A stretch of DNA of 64,000 nt. Source: Larus michahellis (Eukaryota > Chordata > Aves > Charadriiformes > Laridae). The position numbers and the translations under genes are program-made. Below are positions 1 through 43,889 of the stretch, piece after piece. Within the stretch, counting starts at the first letter, position 1, and each line of letters begins with the position of its first letter. Under the pieces are notes generated by a model. That model ran no database searches. It was not told the DNA's origin and was given only the letters and a program-made list of their open reading frames with translations. Where the stretch lies: contig NC_133901.1 in the NCBI RefSeq assembly GCF_964199755.1, forward strand, positions 43,369,418-43,433,417, read 5' to 3'.

Positions 1-459
1 AGTCATTATGGTCATGGTTGTTATGAAAATAGCATTATCAGCTGCTGAAATGCATTGCTGTCTTTTCTAGTTTGAGGAATATGATTTGGTGAAATTTCTT
101 AACAAATTTAAAGACTATACTGTACCCCTAACATGCAGAAGGGATCTTAGCAGTGACTGTAGATAACTAAGTTCCAGGTCATTTGACTGAGTTTGTAATC
201 TCTAAGCATCTTTATTTCGTGTAAATGAAATGAGTATAAATATTCTGTAAATAATTATCCAATATTGGATAGCGACACTAAAATAATAAAATAGGAACAG
301 TGTTCCAATTTGAAATTACAGTGTCAGACCCATAGCGCATACTGGTGGACAATAAGCCAGATGTATTTTTCAGACTGAAGCATGAATTTTAGGCATAGTC
401 AATCAGATGCGGCTGGTATGAATGAAATACCTGAATTGTGCCTACATCTTGCATGTTAG
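1..459 (+). other. OGDHL intron (5' part outside the window)
   Basis: AT-rich intronic sequence ending in the TTAG acceptor of the first visible exon. I see no coding similarity or repeat in it. Confidence 0.8.
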
Positions 460-30923
<30,464 letters not shown>

Positions 30924-30984
30924 CTGCAGAGCACCAACCCATCTCTGACGAGTAGTCTCTCAAATCACTGCATCTGAAAGAGGA

Positions 30985-30990
30985 AATAAA
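30985..30990 (+). promoter_or_regulatory. OGDHL: Likely OGDHL polyadenylation signal AATAAA
   Basis: A canonical AATAAA lies 61 nt after the stop codon. It implies a very short 3' UTR if used; later AATAAA hexamers exist (for example near 31600), so the real end could be further on. Transcript ends would decide. Confidence 0.5.
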
Positions 30991-33900
30991 AGTGGGAAAA
31001 ATACTGGAAATTATGTATTTTTTGCTTCACCAGATAAAACAATCCAGCAGCTGACTTAATTAATCTGCATCTTGCTCTGCAGTTTGTAAAGAAGAAAAAA
31101 ATAATTCCAACTTTCTTCCACCATGTTTTGTCACTTGTCTATTTAGATTGGGACCTCTTCGGCACAAGGAGAGTCTTCTACCCAAGGATGCGGTGTCTAA
31201 CTCCGTAAGCCTCCAGTCTCAGTCTGTGGGCACTGTCTAATTACTGTAAGTAAGTAGAGCAGGCATGGGCAGCATGATAGTTACGCACATCCCTGAAGAA
31301 GAAGAGAGCACCTTTGGGAGCCACGAAGGAAACAAGATGCATTGTTACAAGGAAAATGGTTGACAGTTACTTCTAGATACGTTGGAGAGGAGTAATGAAA
31401 CTGAAAAGCAAATAGTTGATAGATGACTTTGGTTAAGAAACGTCCTGGCTGTGGCTGTTGGATGGAGATGGTGAGGGAGTCTGGTGATGTGAGGAGGAGG
31501 CTGGAAATAGGGAGGCAGATTACAAAGTTGCTAAACTATGGGTGGTAGCAAAAGTGGTGTGGACTTCTCAGGTATAAGGTGGAGGAGGGTGATGAAGGCA
31601 GAAATAAAAGGGACCAAGAAAAGGTTTGTTGGGGGTTGTTGAGGAGGGAAGAAGTCTACACAAGACCACAGCTGACAGAGCAGTGGGCGATCAGCAGGAG
31701 AATTCGGCATCAAATGACTTCAGAAGAGGTGACAGCACCAATTGTTCCCGCTCCCTGGGGTGCCTGCTTTGATGCTCTGTGGTATTAGGGAACTGTGGGG
31801 TCCTGTGAACGTCTTCATTTTGGATGAACACTCTTCCCCTCACCAAACTACTAGGATCTGCTTTTCTTTGACCTGGTGGCACCCCTAAAAAAGATTGTGT
31901 TTGGATGAGAAATCTGTGTTTGTGCAGCAAGTAGTGGGTTCTCTGCTTTGTCCAGTGCTAATCCCTGCCTTACCTCTCCTTGCTGATATTAATTCAACTC
32001 TGAAGTGGCAATTCCTGATTTAGTCACCCTTTTTTTGTGTTAAGAGGAAGGTAGGCAAGCAACAGTTGCTGACTGACCAAAGGCACATACTGTGGTTTCG
32101 TACAAGAAGTAATTGATTTTTTTTTTTCCCTTGTGTTTACTTGTCAATTAGGATATCAATTGCTGTGTACGTTTGGTATGGACATAAAATCGAACCGCCT
32201 CCAAGAGCTGGCTCTGTGTGAGGCAGCTGGTGTACAGCAGGTGCTGGAGGGGAGGGAACAGCCGGGGATGTTTCTTTTCTCAGGAGATAGAGCTTGGCTT
32301 CCTGGGGGGCACCACGCAGCAGGGTGGCCTCGGAGTGACGCTGCTTGTGCTTCCTCCGCAGTGCTAGAGGGCAGGTGGGCACAGCTCTCCTCTCCCCTCT
32401 TAGTGTAAGAACTTGTGTTGTCAGAAGTCGTTCCCTCTGCCCCGGGAGAGCTTGAGTGTGGGTGGACCTTGTGGCTGCAGGTTTCTGCCACGCTAGACTA
32501 TGTAGTGGCTGGAGACTTCTTCCCTTCTTTCTGCTGGCTGGCGGAGGAAACCGCTCAATTAACGGCGTAAGCCGTGCAGTAGGAGGCAGAGGCATGGCTG
32601 TGCCTGTGTGGCAGCGGGAGGCAGTAGCTGCAGTGCCTGGAGGGGTGCACTAGATCCTCCCACCAGCCACCTTGATACATCATAACAAGTGACTGGAAAA
32701 CACACAGATGAGGCTTCACCCCCATCTCCAGTTCCCTGTTCTGAGCGTGCTCCTGGGACATAGTTGTGCTCTTGGCAGCAAGTTTTACCCTGCTGCTGCT
32801 GTATCGGCTGAGACATAATAAGGCTTGACAGTTTATGCCTGGTTCAGAGAGTCAGGTGATGCTGGAAAGCTTCTTGTCTTGTCCGAACAAAAAGCTGTAT
32901 TAAAAACTTATAGCTACGATCAGGTACTACTTGTCCAAGCAGGTTACCAAAAAGGGAGGTGTGCCTTATGCTGTCCCTTTATTTGGCCTGGAGACTACAC
33001 GATGGTGAAAAAAATAATTCTTCTGTCAGAGCATAAAATTGATGTGATACTTACCATGGGATCCAGAACCAAGCTTGGTCTAATGATTGTGAAACTCAGT
33101 AGCATCCTTTTAAATCAGGCTGGTTGCCTTGGGCTTTTTCTCTCATTGAAACAGTGAAGCCGATTCAGTCTTTTGAAACTAATGAACTTGGAAAGTACTG
33201 CAGTCGACAGCAGCAAAGATTGTCTCCTGTCCATTTCTATAGCTCAAAACATTAAGCTGATAGGCAGCAACCATCACCCAAAGTATTTTAATGCTTTTAT
33301 GAATGCTTGTTTCTGTGGCAAGAATTGAGTGCAGCTAAATATTGCTGGCAGTGTTTATTGTATGCTCAGTTTGCATAAGGCAGGTCAGTGCTGCATGAAA
33401 TATGATAAATGCATTTATGCCACAGTATATGCAGAGGCAGAAAACAAAATTAACATAGAAATGTAAGTGGTAAACGACAGGTTTCCATTTTCATTGTGTA
33501 TCATAGATTGTGGCACAATAATTGCATAAAAATTCCATCAAAGAATGTAAAAAACCCAATAAAATAAAAATATGTAAGAACAAAATTCTCTGTTATGGCT
33601 GTTCTTTTTGACAGTTTCTCCTTTGAGTGCTGGTATCAGCATCCTATTGGTAAGAGTGCTAGGGCAGCTCATTTTTCTGCTTTCTGTTTGTTTCCTCAGT
33701 TGGGGCTTATTTAAATATAGTAGCAGTGAGAGAGACAGCCTTTGGACTAGAAAAAGAGAATTATTCAAAACCATTGGGTTAAAAGTAGTAATAGCATTGA
33801 GGTTATATTAGAATATTTTGTTTGTTTGTTTTTATTCTAATTTTTTAAAGTAATAAATGAACACACTTCCATTTCAAGCAGAATTTTTAAAATACTGGAA

Positions 33901-34381
33901 CTAAACTGGAATTAGCTTCCCTAATTTCTAAACACTGGAATTCATTTCTTCAAACATGCTGGCTCAACATATGTTTCTGTTGAATTACTTTTCCTGTCGC
34001 CTGCACTTTCAGATAGTAAATGTTCAAAAGCTACTAAAGCATTACAAATTGCTAAATGCATAGATTATACTTATTTGCAGAATTCTGCTGCTTTTCTTCA
34101 ATGAGGCCCCTTGAATAAAAAATAGTTCTTAAATAGATGCACATTAGAAAGGTGCATTATCAGCAATGAACGCAAGTTTCTGTGACTGCATCTTTAAACC
34201 AGGTTAAGAATATTTCTCTGTTCTCACAGAAAATAAATACTTAGTTAGGACTAGCTGACAAATTCAATACTTTTTTCATACTAAATAGCAATCGATTAAT
34301 CTTTGTAGAGTGTTTGAAAAGGACTGAAGTATTATATGAGCCTCTTCTGCAGGTATTCTGCACTAAATAACCCCACTAATA
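30991..34381. other. Intergenic, downstream of OGDHL
   Basis: No gene recognised. A GC-rich patch (about 32190-32660) gives several overlapping open frames on both strands, none with known domains. The rest is AT-rich unique sequence. Confidence 0.7.
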
Positions 34382-35101
34382 ACCCCATGCACGGTACAGG
34401 TTAGGGGCTGACCTGCTGGAGAGCAGCTCTGTAGAGAGAGACCTGGGAGTCCTGGTGGACATGAGGATGACCATGAGCCAGCAACGTGCCCTCATGGCCA
34501 AGAAGGCCAGTGGGATCCTGGGGTGCATCAAGAAGAGTGTGGCCAGCAGGCTGAGGGCACTCATGCTCCCTGTCTGTTATGCCCTGGTGAGGCCGCACCT
34601 GGAGTACTCTGTCCAGTTCTGGGCTCCCTGGTTCAAGAAGGACAAGGAACTACTGGAGAGAGTCCAGCAGAGAGCTACAAAGATGATCAAGGGACTGGAG
34701 CATCTCTATTAAGAGGAAAGGTGAGAGACCTGGGTCTGTTTAGTCTGGAGAAGAGAAGACTGTGATCTTATCAATGCTTATAGATAAATAAAGGGCAGGT
34801 GTCAAGAGGATGGGGCCAGGCTCTTCTCAGTGGTGCCCAGCGACAGGACAAGGGGCAACGGGCACAAGCTGGAACACAGGAAATTCCATCTCAACATGAA
34901 AAACTTGTTTACTTTGAGGGTGGCAGAGCACTGGAACAGGCTGCCCGGAGAGGTGGTGGAGTCTCCTTCTCTGGAGACATTCAAAACCCGCCTGGACACG
35001 TTCCTGTCCAGCCTGCTCCAGGTGACCCTGCTCTGGCAGTGGGGTTGGATGAGGTGATCTCTAAAGGTCCCTTCCAGCCCCTACAATTCTGTGATTCTGT
35101 G
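34382..35101 (+). mobile_element. CR1 LINE, about 720 bp of the 3' region with reverse-transcriptase C-terminal remnants
   Basis: Starts near the ACGGTACAGG / GACCTGCTGGAGAGCAGC segment and ends CCCCTACAATTCTGTGATTCTGTG. In the + frame it still reads the CR1 ORF2 tail: MAKKASGILGCIKKSVASR, RPHLEYSVQFWAPW, ERVQQRATKMIKGLEHL, then, after frame breaks, [20 protein letters not shown] and [16 protein letters not shown]. The frame is interrupted by stops and shifts, so it is a dead copy. It is the largest CR1 in the window. Confidence 0.95.
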
Positions 35102-37157
35102 AAATTCAAGTCACAGACTATTGTTGCTCAGTCTAGCCTTTTCAAAGTCAGATGACTTTGAACATTGTTGAAAGCATGAGAGAGAGGCGCACTCAAAAAT
35201 CATATGAAGCCAGAAAATCCTTAAAAGCAGATGAAACATCTTGGTAAAGTTAACAAGTCTGGTCAAAGGTGGAGGGGAAAAAAGTCGGCTGTTGTCTTGT
35301 TTGTTGGTTTGGTGAATTCAGTGTGTTTTAATTTTACAGGCAACTGCTCAGGTTGGCGCTGGGCCATGGGGGTCTGCCAGGGCACCTGCCAGGCTAATGA
35401 GTTACCCAGCACAGGTGATTACTTAATTATGGCTGATGGGACTGGCCTCTGTGGGTGTGGGCAACCAAATGCTGCCTGTGGTTGACTGATTAAAGCCCAG
35501 GGTTTGGTTGCAGCTGGCCCACCTCTATCTCCTTTGCATCACCTCCTAAATACTTCAAATATTTCACCTGTTTTCCCCAGAATGGAGGGTTGTGGGTGGG
35601 CCCTTGCAGTGGGTCCTTGTGTGGGCCTCTGGGGCATTGCCGGACATTCCTGGTGTAGGAAGGACAAGAGTTACGGAGTTAAGCTATGGCAAAGGAGGCT
35701 GAGGACGGCTGCTGGGGAAGGCCTAGGAAGCAGTGGGGGCCACTGGCTGCCGACTGCTGGTGCTTTCTGCAAGCAGGTAAGAGATGTGGCTCTGGAACTG
35801 GGTAGGGGCGTCTCATCCTGTCCTCAGGGTGAAGGGAGCGCCGTCCTTCGAATTATTATCAGAGCTGCTGAAGACTTCAAGGCCTAGAGAAAAACTCCCA
35901 GTGTGGCCGGGGATTTCTGGTGCAAGCCACTGGCAAAAGCTGCTCAGGGTGTATAATTACTGCTGCTCAAAGTGAGGTTTGTTTGGAAAAGATGAGGAAA
36001 CCTTTGAGTGAAAGATGGTAGAGAAATGCATGTTTTGTTTAAAAACAACAGCAAAAAAACCCGCAAGAAAACAAACCCTTTAAAAATTCCTTGTCCTTCC
36101 CTGGGTGAAGAATGACCTGCCTTTTCCCTGGCTGCAGCCATCGAGGTCTGCTGGGAGGGACGGACGCTGGGCCACTGCTCTTCCCGCATCCTGTGGACAA
36201 GACAAGACTGCAGGTATTGGAGCTTCAATCAGTGGCTGCCACGCAGCCTTGCTGTGCTGATGAAAACACTGACCATCACAGCGCACCAAAAAAATCTCTG
36301 CAGATGAGGGTAGTTCTGCATGAATCTTTCTCCCCTTGATTCTTGGGTAGTAAAGGTTACTGAGTAGAGTAACTCCAATGTGAAGCTTTAAATGGCAAAA
36401 GGCATTCAAGATTTCTATTAGCTCTGATCAAAAGGTTTGGGGTACTTTTTTTTTGTTCTCTTCGGTCATTTAGTAGTTCTGCAAAGTCCAACTGTGTAGC
36501 AATAGGAGACTTGATTTGATGGACTCTACTGATTAAAAAGTAATTATCGAAAGTTTTTCTTCATGTTTATGCAGAACAAGGACAGAGATTAAGTGGGTAC
36601 ATTTTCTTAATCATCAGTGTAAGATAGCAGGAGACAGCGTGCAGAGTGAAACAGAAATTCAACATATTTGCAAGAAGGAAACATGAATATTGCCTCTCTT
36701 CCAATTCTTGCTTCTTTTTTTTAACTGTTGAATCCACTTCTGATTTTAGATACTTCTCAGCTGTTATTTCAGATTGTGCTTTTCTTAATGCCGTTATTTA
36801 AAACGTAGCCTATGATCCAAAAGGAATAAAAGAACAAAAGGAAAAATTATTCAGGAAAAAGGATATTTTAGAGATTTATTAGCTTTGATTGAAAACGTTT
36901 CACAGACTTCTTCAAAGTTTTCAATTATTAACAAGTGCACCAGGCGGTTCCTTTGTGATATTTAAGTGATGCAGTCATTAATGGCAAATGGAGATATAAT
37001 TTGTTTAGAGGGGAAAACAACTGTAGTCATCACTAGAGATGCTGCATGAAACACCAAATTACAATTTCTGTTGCAGAAATCTTTGCTTCTATTCAATAGC
37101 CCATGAATTCACTGATATTTACATAATTCACATAAAGGAGCACAGAGAAACTTTCTG
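35102..37157. other. Intergenic, GC-rich then AT-rich unique sequence
   Basis: A GC-rich block (about 35340-35960) shows open frames on the + strand without recognisable domains. The remainder holds nothing I can assign. Confidence 0.65.
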
Positions 37158-37296
37158 ACCATGTTTAAAAGACAGGTAGACAGTACTTAGAGATACAGTT
37201 TAGTGATGGTTTTTGTCAAAGTTAGGTTGATGGTTGGACTAGATGATCTGAAAGGTCCCTTCCAACCTAGGCAATTCTATGATTCTGTGATTCTAT
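37158..37296 (+). mobile_element. CR1 LINE 3'-terminal fragment, about 140 bp
   Basis: ATGGTTGGACTAGATGATCT, AAAGGTCCCTTCCAACCTAG and GCAATTCTATGATTCTGTGATTCTAT are the diagnostic CR1 3' end in sense orientation. It is 5'-truncated. Confidence 0.93.
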
Positions 37297-40200
37297 ACCC
37301 ATCCAGCTTCATATTCTTCTCCCCTTCAGGGTGGAGGGTGTGCTGAGACTATCACAAGTGAAGCAGCTCTACGTAAGAGCTCAGCTTGGCTGTCAATTAG
37401 TGTCTAATGTCAATCCAAGGGAAATAATGGGTTTGTTTTAGTGGTGGTTTCAGTGACCGCATTTCGGTTGGCCAGGCAGTGGAATAACAGCTGTCTGCAC
37501 AGGGACTTGGCTGAAGGGCAGTGATGTTTAGTGCTCTCAGATTTCTCCCTGCACCTGCGCTGCTACCCGCGGTACGGGAAAAAGTGCAGGTCAATGTTAG
37601 AAAGTGCCTGAGAACGCCTCCCTGGGTGTCCTCTGCCTGGGCCTTGGCTGTACCGTAGAGGAGACCTCAATTCTACTCTCCCCAGATGACCTTGCCCAGG
37701 TTGCACAGTTACTTCTGCAGCGATGCCTTGGGTAGCCTTGCTGGGGTTCCCAGTAAAGCTCCCCTGTCTGTAGTCAGTCAGTTCCCCAGGAGAGGCCATC
37801 AAGTAAATGTGAACTGTCACTGCGTGCTGGCAGCAGGACTTTGCAAGGGTAAACATCATTAGTAAAAAGCAAAACACATTTGAAGAAAGAGTATGTTTCC
37901 CTACACTGAGGAAAGAGTATCTTTCCCCAAATGAGCGTCTCTGCTGCTGTGGATAAAATAAAGAGGATAAAATAACACTGTCTAATACAGAACATGATAA
38001 AATGATCGTACATAATTCCCCGTGACTAGAAATAAATGTCTAGCAAACTGCTCCCAATAGGCTTGTTAAAGAGGAAATATTTATTACTATATGTTAATTA
38101 ACAGGGTTTAAGCAGTACTTAAGTAATTTAAAGGGATTGGCTTCATCTTGCTTTCAAGAATTTTATGTGATTAAATCCTCCTCCATCAGTTGGTCTTTGT
38201 GCTGGAGTGGTTTGCACAAACATATCCTAAAACTAAACAGTGTTTGCAATGTTGACTATGTTGTATAGGAAGAATAGCAGACAGTTCTCTTCACGGATTC
38301 ATGGCCCAGGCAAAATCAAATTCCATCAGAATTAACATTTTTGCACGTGGACTGAAGCACAGTAGCTCTTCAAGTCTAGAAAAATCTTACTAATATGTAA
38401 AGTTGTATGTTACTCCTGGGATGTCTCGGACACTAACATCCAGTTTTGAAGAAGTCTGTGTATATTTTTTCGGGGGGTGAGAGATATATGAGAGAAATAC
38501 ATATACATAAAGTACACCATGTAAATCGTCTTCCTTCCCCTGAGCAGCTTAAGATACCACAAGAACCATAAATATTTTGCACCTTTATGTTTTAAACACT
38601 GTTTTGTGCCAGCATATTTTGCACAAAATTACTTTGAGGAAAACTTTTAGTTTATCAGAACTTCAAACTATTGTTGACAAAACTCTGCTGTCTTAGGGTT
38701 GATGAAGAGCCAAAGCTTCGTGTTGCTTTGGGACTCTTCATTGCAACAACCTCCTGCCTATTCAGAAGGAAAGATAAACAGAAATAAAGCAACTTAATCT
38801 CCAGTGATTCTAAATGGTTCCTAGTTACACTCTGAGATAATTAACTTCTCCTGTGATGTGCTCATTTAATAGATACCTGGTCATTTGTGACCATGTTTAT
38901 TTAATGTACTCTGCAATATTTATACCACAATACACCTTTCTCATTATAAAACAGACATTCTTTAATTTATTTACACACACATTCTGAAGCTCTTGCTTAG
39001 ACAAAACTCTACAGGCTTCAGGAAAATATATCGGAGTATTCACATCAGTATATGGCTGCACATAAATAGCTTCTGCAGGGACTATTAGCAAAAAAAAAAC
39101 CCAAAACCTAGTATTTTTCCTTCTCTCCAGCATCACTGTTCTGATATTTACGTGCTACATGAAGTGTGATTTTTTTTTTTTTTTTTTCCTTCCGTTTTTT
39201 ATTCCCTTAGGCCTTTATCACAGCCCTCAGGCCCCTCATTAGACTTAACAGTAAAACTGTATTTTTCATAGTGAGCACAATATTGCGCAGCTCATGAGCT
39301 CAACAGATTTATGCAGAGCTTTGCAACTTTGTGGTACCGGTCTCTGTGACAAAGCCCAACGGGAAGTAGAGAGACATCTCTGCAGCATATTCTGTTCCCC
39401 AGAATTAATAGCAAAGCATGCGAGGAAAACCACTAATATGTAATGTTTCTGGCTATACTTCATATGACCTTGGTAGATGCCCTCCTGGGTGCATTTACAT
39501 GCACATGTGAGCAAATATTGATGTGTCCAAATAGTGCCTATGTGTGGGTGCAGAACAACCCCATCTTTTGGTTATTTTAACTGCCTTACAAAATTGATCA
39601 AAATTGAAAGTTGTAGCAGGTAAATGGCCACATTTCAAATTCATCTTAAATTAGTAATGCATCTTGTCTTTCACTTGAATGAGCCTGTACTGAGTTATGA
39701 GTCTTGTAAAGATGTGCCTTGACAGAGCAGAATAATCCTGCTTGTATTCTCTTGGGCTGTTTTCCACTCATAACATGTGTGGGCATTGATAGGGAATCCC
39801 TCTCTTTTAAGCTGAAAAAAAATTATTTAAAGAAAGAATTTACTGGAATAAAGCATTTCCCTGCAGTAATTGCGGAGTGCCATATGGCTAGTTGTACAGC
39901 ACATTTTACTGGAGATTTGGAAAATATTTTTGGGAATGCAGGATCTCTGTGACTCAAAGCTGTTATCTCCATTTCAGCTGAAGGAGATGGAGAAGAGACT
40001 TCCTACAGACTGCAAAGTGAGTCTGTCACAGACTTTCTTTTAATATGTAAAAATTATACATGGAAGTTCTTAGTGCTGCTGTGTTTGATATTGTGTTACT
40101 GGATGGCCAATATGCAAAATGAACAGGAAGGAAATTTAACTATGTACAGGATCATTGATATCTTTTATTAAAAAAAAACAAACAAACAAAAAAAAACCCC

Positions 40201-42834
40201 CAGCTATTAAAATAATTCAACTTTGTTCCTCTAATAAGGTTTAAATTCTTTTCTGAGAACTGTGTTGATATCAGCTGTATGTTGCTTTATTTTTCCAAGT
40301 ATCGATCAAAAGCGCACCCATGATGATTACCATTGTTCAGTCACTTTAAAACAAGCAAGACATGGCTGAGAATAAAGCAGACCTTTTCAACTCTTCTTAA
40401 GTATTTGCACAGAGTGATTTCCTTCCCATGCATCACTTCCATCTCCACAAACGAGCTCCTAGGCCCTTGCAGGTTTTTTTGATCAAGCTGACCACTATGA
40501 AAGTGTACATCTCTTCTAGTGGCTGTGCCACTTTGGCATCGGGCTTCTGAGAAGAAGTTACTTGAAAATTACGTGGCTGCTGCCTTTAAGATGATAATGT
40601 ACGGAATAAACACAACTCCTGTAAGGGGTAATGTCTTGTTGCAACGTACGGCCTGTGCAACCACGGGGAGTGATGGCCAAGAGCAAAATCTTCCTGTTTG
40701 CTGAGGGTATAAAGAGCATGTCGGTAGTGCGTTGGATAATGCCAGCTCGCTCCATTTGAAACGTGCTCCTCGTATGAGGAAGAAGCTTCATCTCTTTTAA
40801 TATTGTTTGAAACAAAACACCAAAAAAGTACCTAAATGAGGAGCCCAGAAATCCTACAGGCTGTGCTCAGTAGAGATCTGAACTGATCTGGGGAGATGCC
40901 TCTCTCCATCAGTTACAGAGGTAGCCGAGGGCAAGCCAGCTCCTGAATTAAGTGCTTCAATAAAGTGTCTGTAATTAAATGTGATAAACTCTTTGGAGGT
41001 GCGTCCTGCAAGGGTGAGTGGACTGGGTGCCATACAACCATGCTGCTGTTCAGCCTGTGCTTGGTACAGTTGTTTTCATCTTTTTTTTTAATGTATCAAG
41101 TGTCGCTAATTTGTTCCTTGATAGCTAATGATTTTTTATTTTCCCTCCCCTTTTTGAAGAAATTACTGGAAAAATTGACAGATTTTTTTTTTTGCGCCAT
41201 TTGCAAAACATAAGGAAACGCGCATGATAGAGGTTCATCATGTTATAAGAGATTGTTACTCTAAAAGGCAAATTATTTTAGTCATATTGTGTTACTGTGC
41301 CATTAGTGCCGTTTGACTGCCAACTGTGCAGCAGCGGGGCTCCAATCAACGGGAGGCTTTGTGTGTTTTCCATGGCAAATAGCGCCAGGGATAGGAGGGA
41401 GAGAGGCTCTTAGTGGTACAATTTTTTTCAGTGATTAAAAATACTTGAGATCCATTTCAGTGATCAGAAATGTGTCTTAATGAGACAATTAGTCAAACCA
41501 TAAAAGCTGCACGGCAATTTACTTGGTGTTACTACTGGAATAATTTGCTGCTGCTGTTTTCTTCCCCCTGATTTGACTTTATCATAACAGTCTGGAGGAA
41601 AGTCACTGCAGAATGGCCTTGCAGGCTAGGTTCAGTTTTCAAATGGCCATGATTATCTGTGGGGCAGATAATCCCCTTAAAAATGACGGAGTCTTGGAGG
41701 AAAAAAGTGGTTATTTCACACATTAAAAAAAAAAAGTAAATGCCTTTGTCCAAGTGGCTACTACAGTGCCTTCAAATATGCAGCTGCCTGCTAGTGCCAT
41801 GGCAACTGATCGCAGGTAGTGTTTGGGGGACGGGTACCAAACTGAAAGGGCTACTTCAAATTTGTATTTATTTTTCCTTTCCTTTCAAAGGCACAATAAT
41901 GGGGCCTGAGATCTCTTTATGCATTCTAGCCAGCTGTGTTCAAAATGTCTGATGGAGCTAATTTTTTATCTTGCTGGAAGATACCTCACTGTCACATGAA
42001 AAATCTTTTCTCATCTGTTTCTGGTCTTTCACGATTTGGTCATAATATAGCCTAGAGCTCCTGATCCTCAAGAAATGCTACTTCTTTGGTGATACCTCTC
42101 TGTTAGGATGCAAAGACTAACCACTTCTTTCTTTCATAACTAATATGGGCCAAACTGAAAATTGCTCTGAGTACCAGCATTCTGGCATAGGATTATTTGC
42201 TGAATTAGTACCTGAGTCAGAGTGTTTCTAAAATGAACTTCAGGTTGAGAATAGGTGTTGACAAATCAGGAGCAAAATAGAAGCTTCATACTCTAGTTAT
42301 TGGGGGGGGGGGGAAATAGAAAGGAAAAGGCAGCATTACTTTTGAGATACCTGGATTATCAGCTGTGGTAATACTCAATCAGCTTTAATCCTGTCCTTAT
42401 GGCTATGCCAACTTCTTTCTCTCTGTGCCTTTGGGCTGTGTCTAATGATGCAGCAATGTTCTTTGGGACATCTGTATGAGTATGTATGGGTTGATCATCA
42501 GCTATTAATGACTTTGAAATTATTATCTAAAAGTTGAAAGAATGCAAGATACCCAGGAGTTTCATTCTTCTTTTAATTAAAATCAAATTATTAGAACTAC
42601 ATGCAAGTCACAGTTCTACATGAATTTGTGCTGTTCAGGGTGGTAACACATGACTGGTTCTGGAAAAGGCAGTATATTCTTCTTTGGTTGACACGAGTGT
42701 AACATTACGTAGAGCTTCATTAAGAGGCATATAGAAGCGTAAAGAAACAACTGAATCCTGACACTTCTAATACCTTTGTAATGCCAGTAAATTGCCTGAC
42801 AGAAAACCAAGGTAAAAGGGAATGTACCTGTAAA
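37297..42834. other. Intergenic unique sequence between OGDHL and the C10orf53 relic
   Basis: No exon or interspersed repeat recognised. It contains poly(T) at about 39170-39187, an A-rich tract with CAAACAAACAAA at 40170-40202, and a run of 12 G at 42302-42313. A TAAT/ATTA-rich unique stretch near 41270-41560 could be conserved non-coding DNA, but this cannot be judged from one sequence. Confidence 0.65.
42302..42313. repeat. G12 homopolymer
   Basis: Twelve consecutive G after TT; a simple homopolymer and a likely length-uncertain position. Confidence 0.8.
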
Positions 42835-42899
42835 TCAGTAAGCATTTAACACTGCTTTTCTGGCTTCTTCACAAAGTGGATCCAACTTGACAACACCTC
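42835..42899 (-). pseudogene. C10orf53: C10orf53 last exon (C-terminus intact in itself)
   Basis: Follows the acceptor TCTCCATTAG and reads GA|GGT... to GVVKLDPLCEEARKAVLNAY, then TGA at 42837-42835. The human ending is KLDPLCEKARIAVLNAY, so this exon is still close to the functional form. Confidence 0.85.
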
Positions 42900-43294
42900 C
42901 TAATGGAGAAAAACACAACTTACAAAGTATATGCAAGTAAATTTTATTCTTATTTTACATTTCTACTTCTTATCCTAGCATCTATTTTCCTTTGCATTCT
43001 CCCTCACAGTACTTGGACTCAGCTTGTCTCTACCCGGATTAGCTGAGATTGATTCAGCTTTGATCTGGATTTGAAACAGAGCAAACTGCGAACACAGCAG
43101 TGCAGGTGGCTCAGCAGACTGTACCATGGCCTATTAGCCACTACTTCGCTGGCCAGCATAGGTTTAGGACTGGCACCAAAAACCCAGATGTATTTTGTTG
43201 GAAGAAATTTCCAATTCAAACCTACCGGTTCCTGGTATGTCTGCCTTCCTTGCAGAAACATGAAACCAACCAAGCTGTGGTGCTGGAAATGTCA

Positions 43295-43386
43295 TTATTC
43301 TTGGTCAGTTTTCTGCTTTCGCTCCACAACTCCTGTCCCCTTATTCTTGGTCAGCTTTCTGCTTTCGCTCCACAACTCCTGTCCCC
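43295..43386. repeat. 46-bp tandem duplication, 2 copies
   Basis: Two adjacent 46-bp copies (43295-43340 and 43341-43386), each from TTATTCTTGGTCAG to CAACTCCTGTCCCC, differ at one position (T versus C after GGTCAG). It lies inside the remnant C10orf53 intron. Confidence 0.93.
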
Positions 43387-43889
43387 AGCCCTAGAGAGGC
43401 GGTTGAAAAGTCGGGGAGGTGAGAAGCTGTGGCTTTCAGCCTTTCTCTGGAAGCCAGTTGCACAGGAGATGACAAAATTTGAGCCCTGAAATCCTTGTCT
43501 CACCTACAGCAAAAAATGATAAAAGAATAACTCTCTGGCATCTTGCAGAGAGTTACCCAAAGAACCTAAGAAACTAAGGCCCAAGCAAAGAAACATATTT
43601 TCTATTTTGAAAGCAAAAGGACGTCCTATTATCTCTGTGGAGTGAAACCTAGCAGGTTTTCTTGTGATTGTGTGCTGGTGCATGCAGCAAGGCCCCAAAC
43701 GGTGCTCTCCCGAGCATGGCCTTAACTCCCAAACTATCCTCTCTGACTGTGCCCTTCAAACTGCCTCAAATATAAAGGAGTGCAGAGCTTAAAAGTGTTA
43801 GTGTTGACAGAACCTGGACTGTTTATGCTCATTTCAAAATGTAAGTGCTTTCAGTGAGAGAATGGGATGAATTAAAACTTTGTACTTAG

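Noticed and set aside
32137..32595. 152-codon minus-strand open frame in the GC-rich patch
   Set aside because: Overlapping frames on both strands reflect base composition. No family resemblance; the patch itself is kept as a finding.
43100..43489. 129-codon + strand open frame over the 46-bp duplication
   Set aside because: Its repeated peptide is a by-product of the duplicated DNA; no family resemblance.
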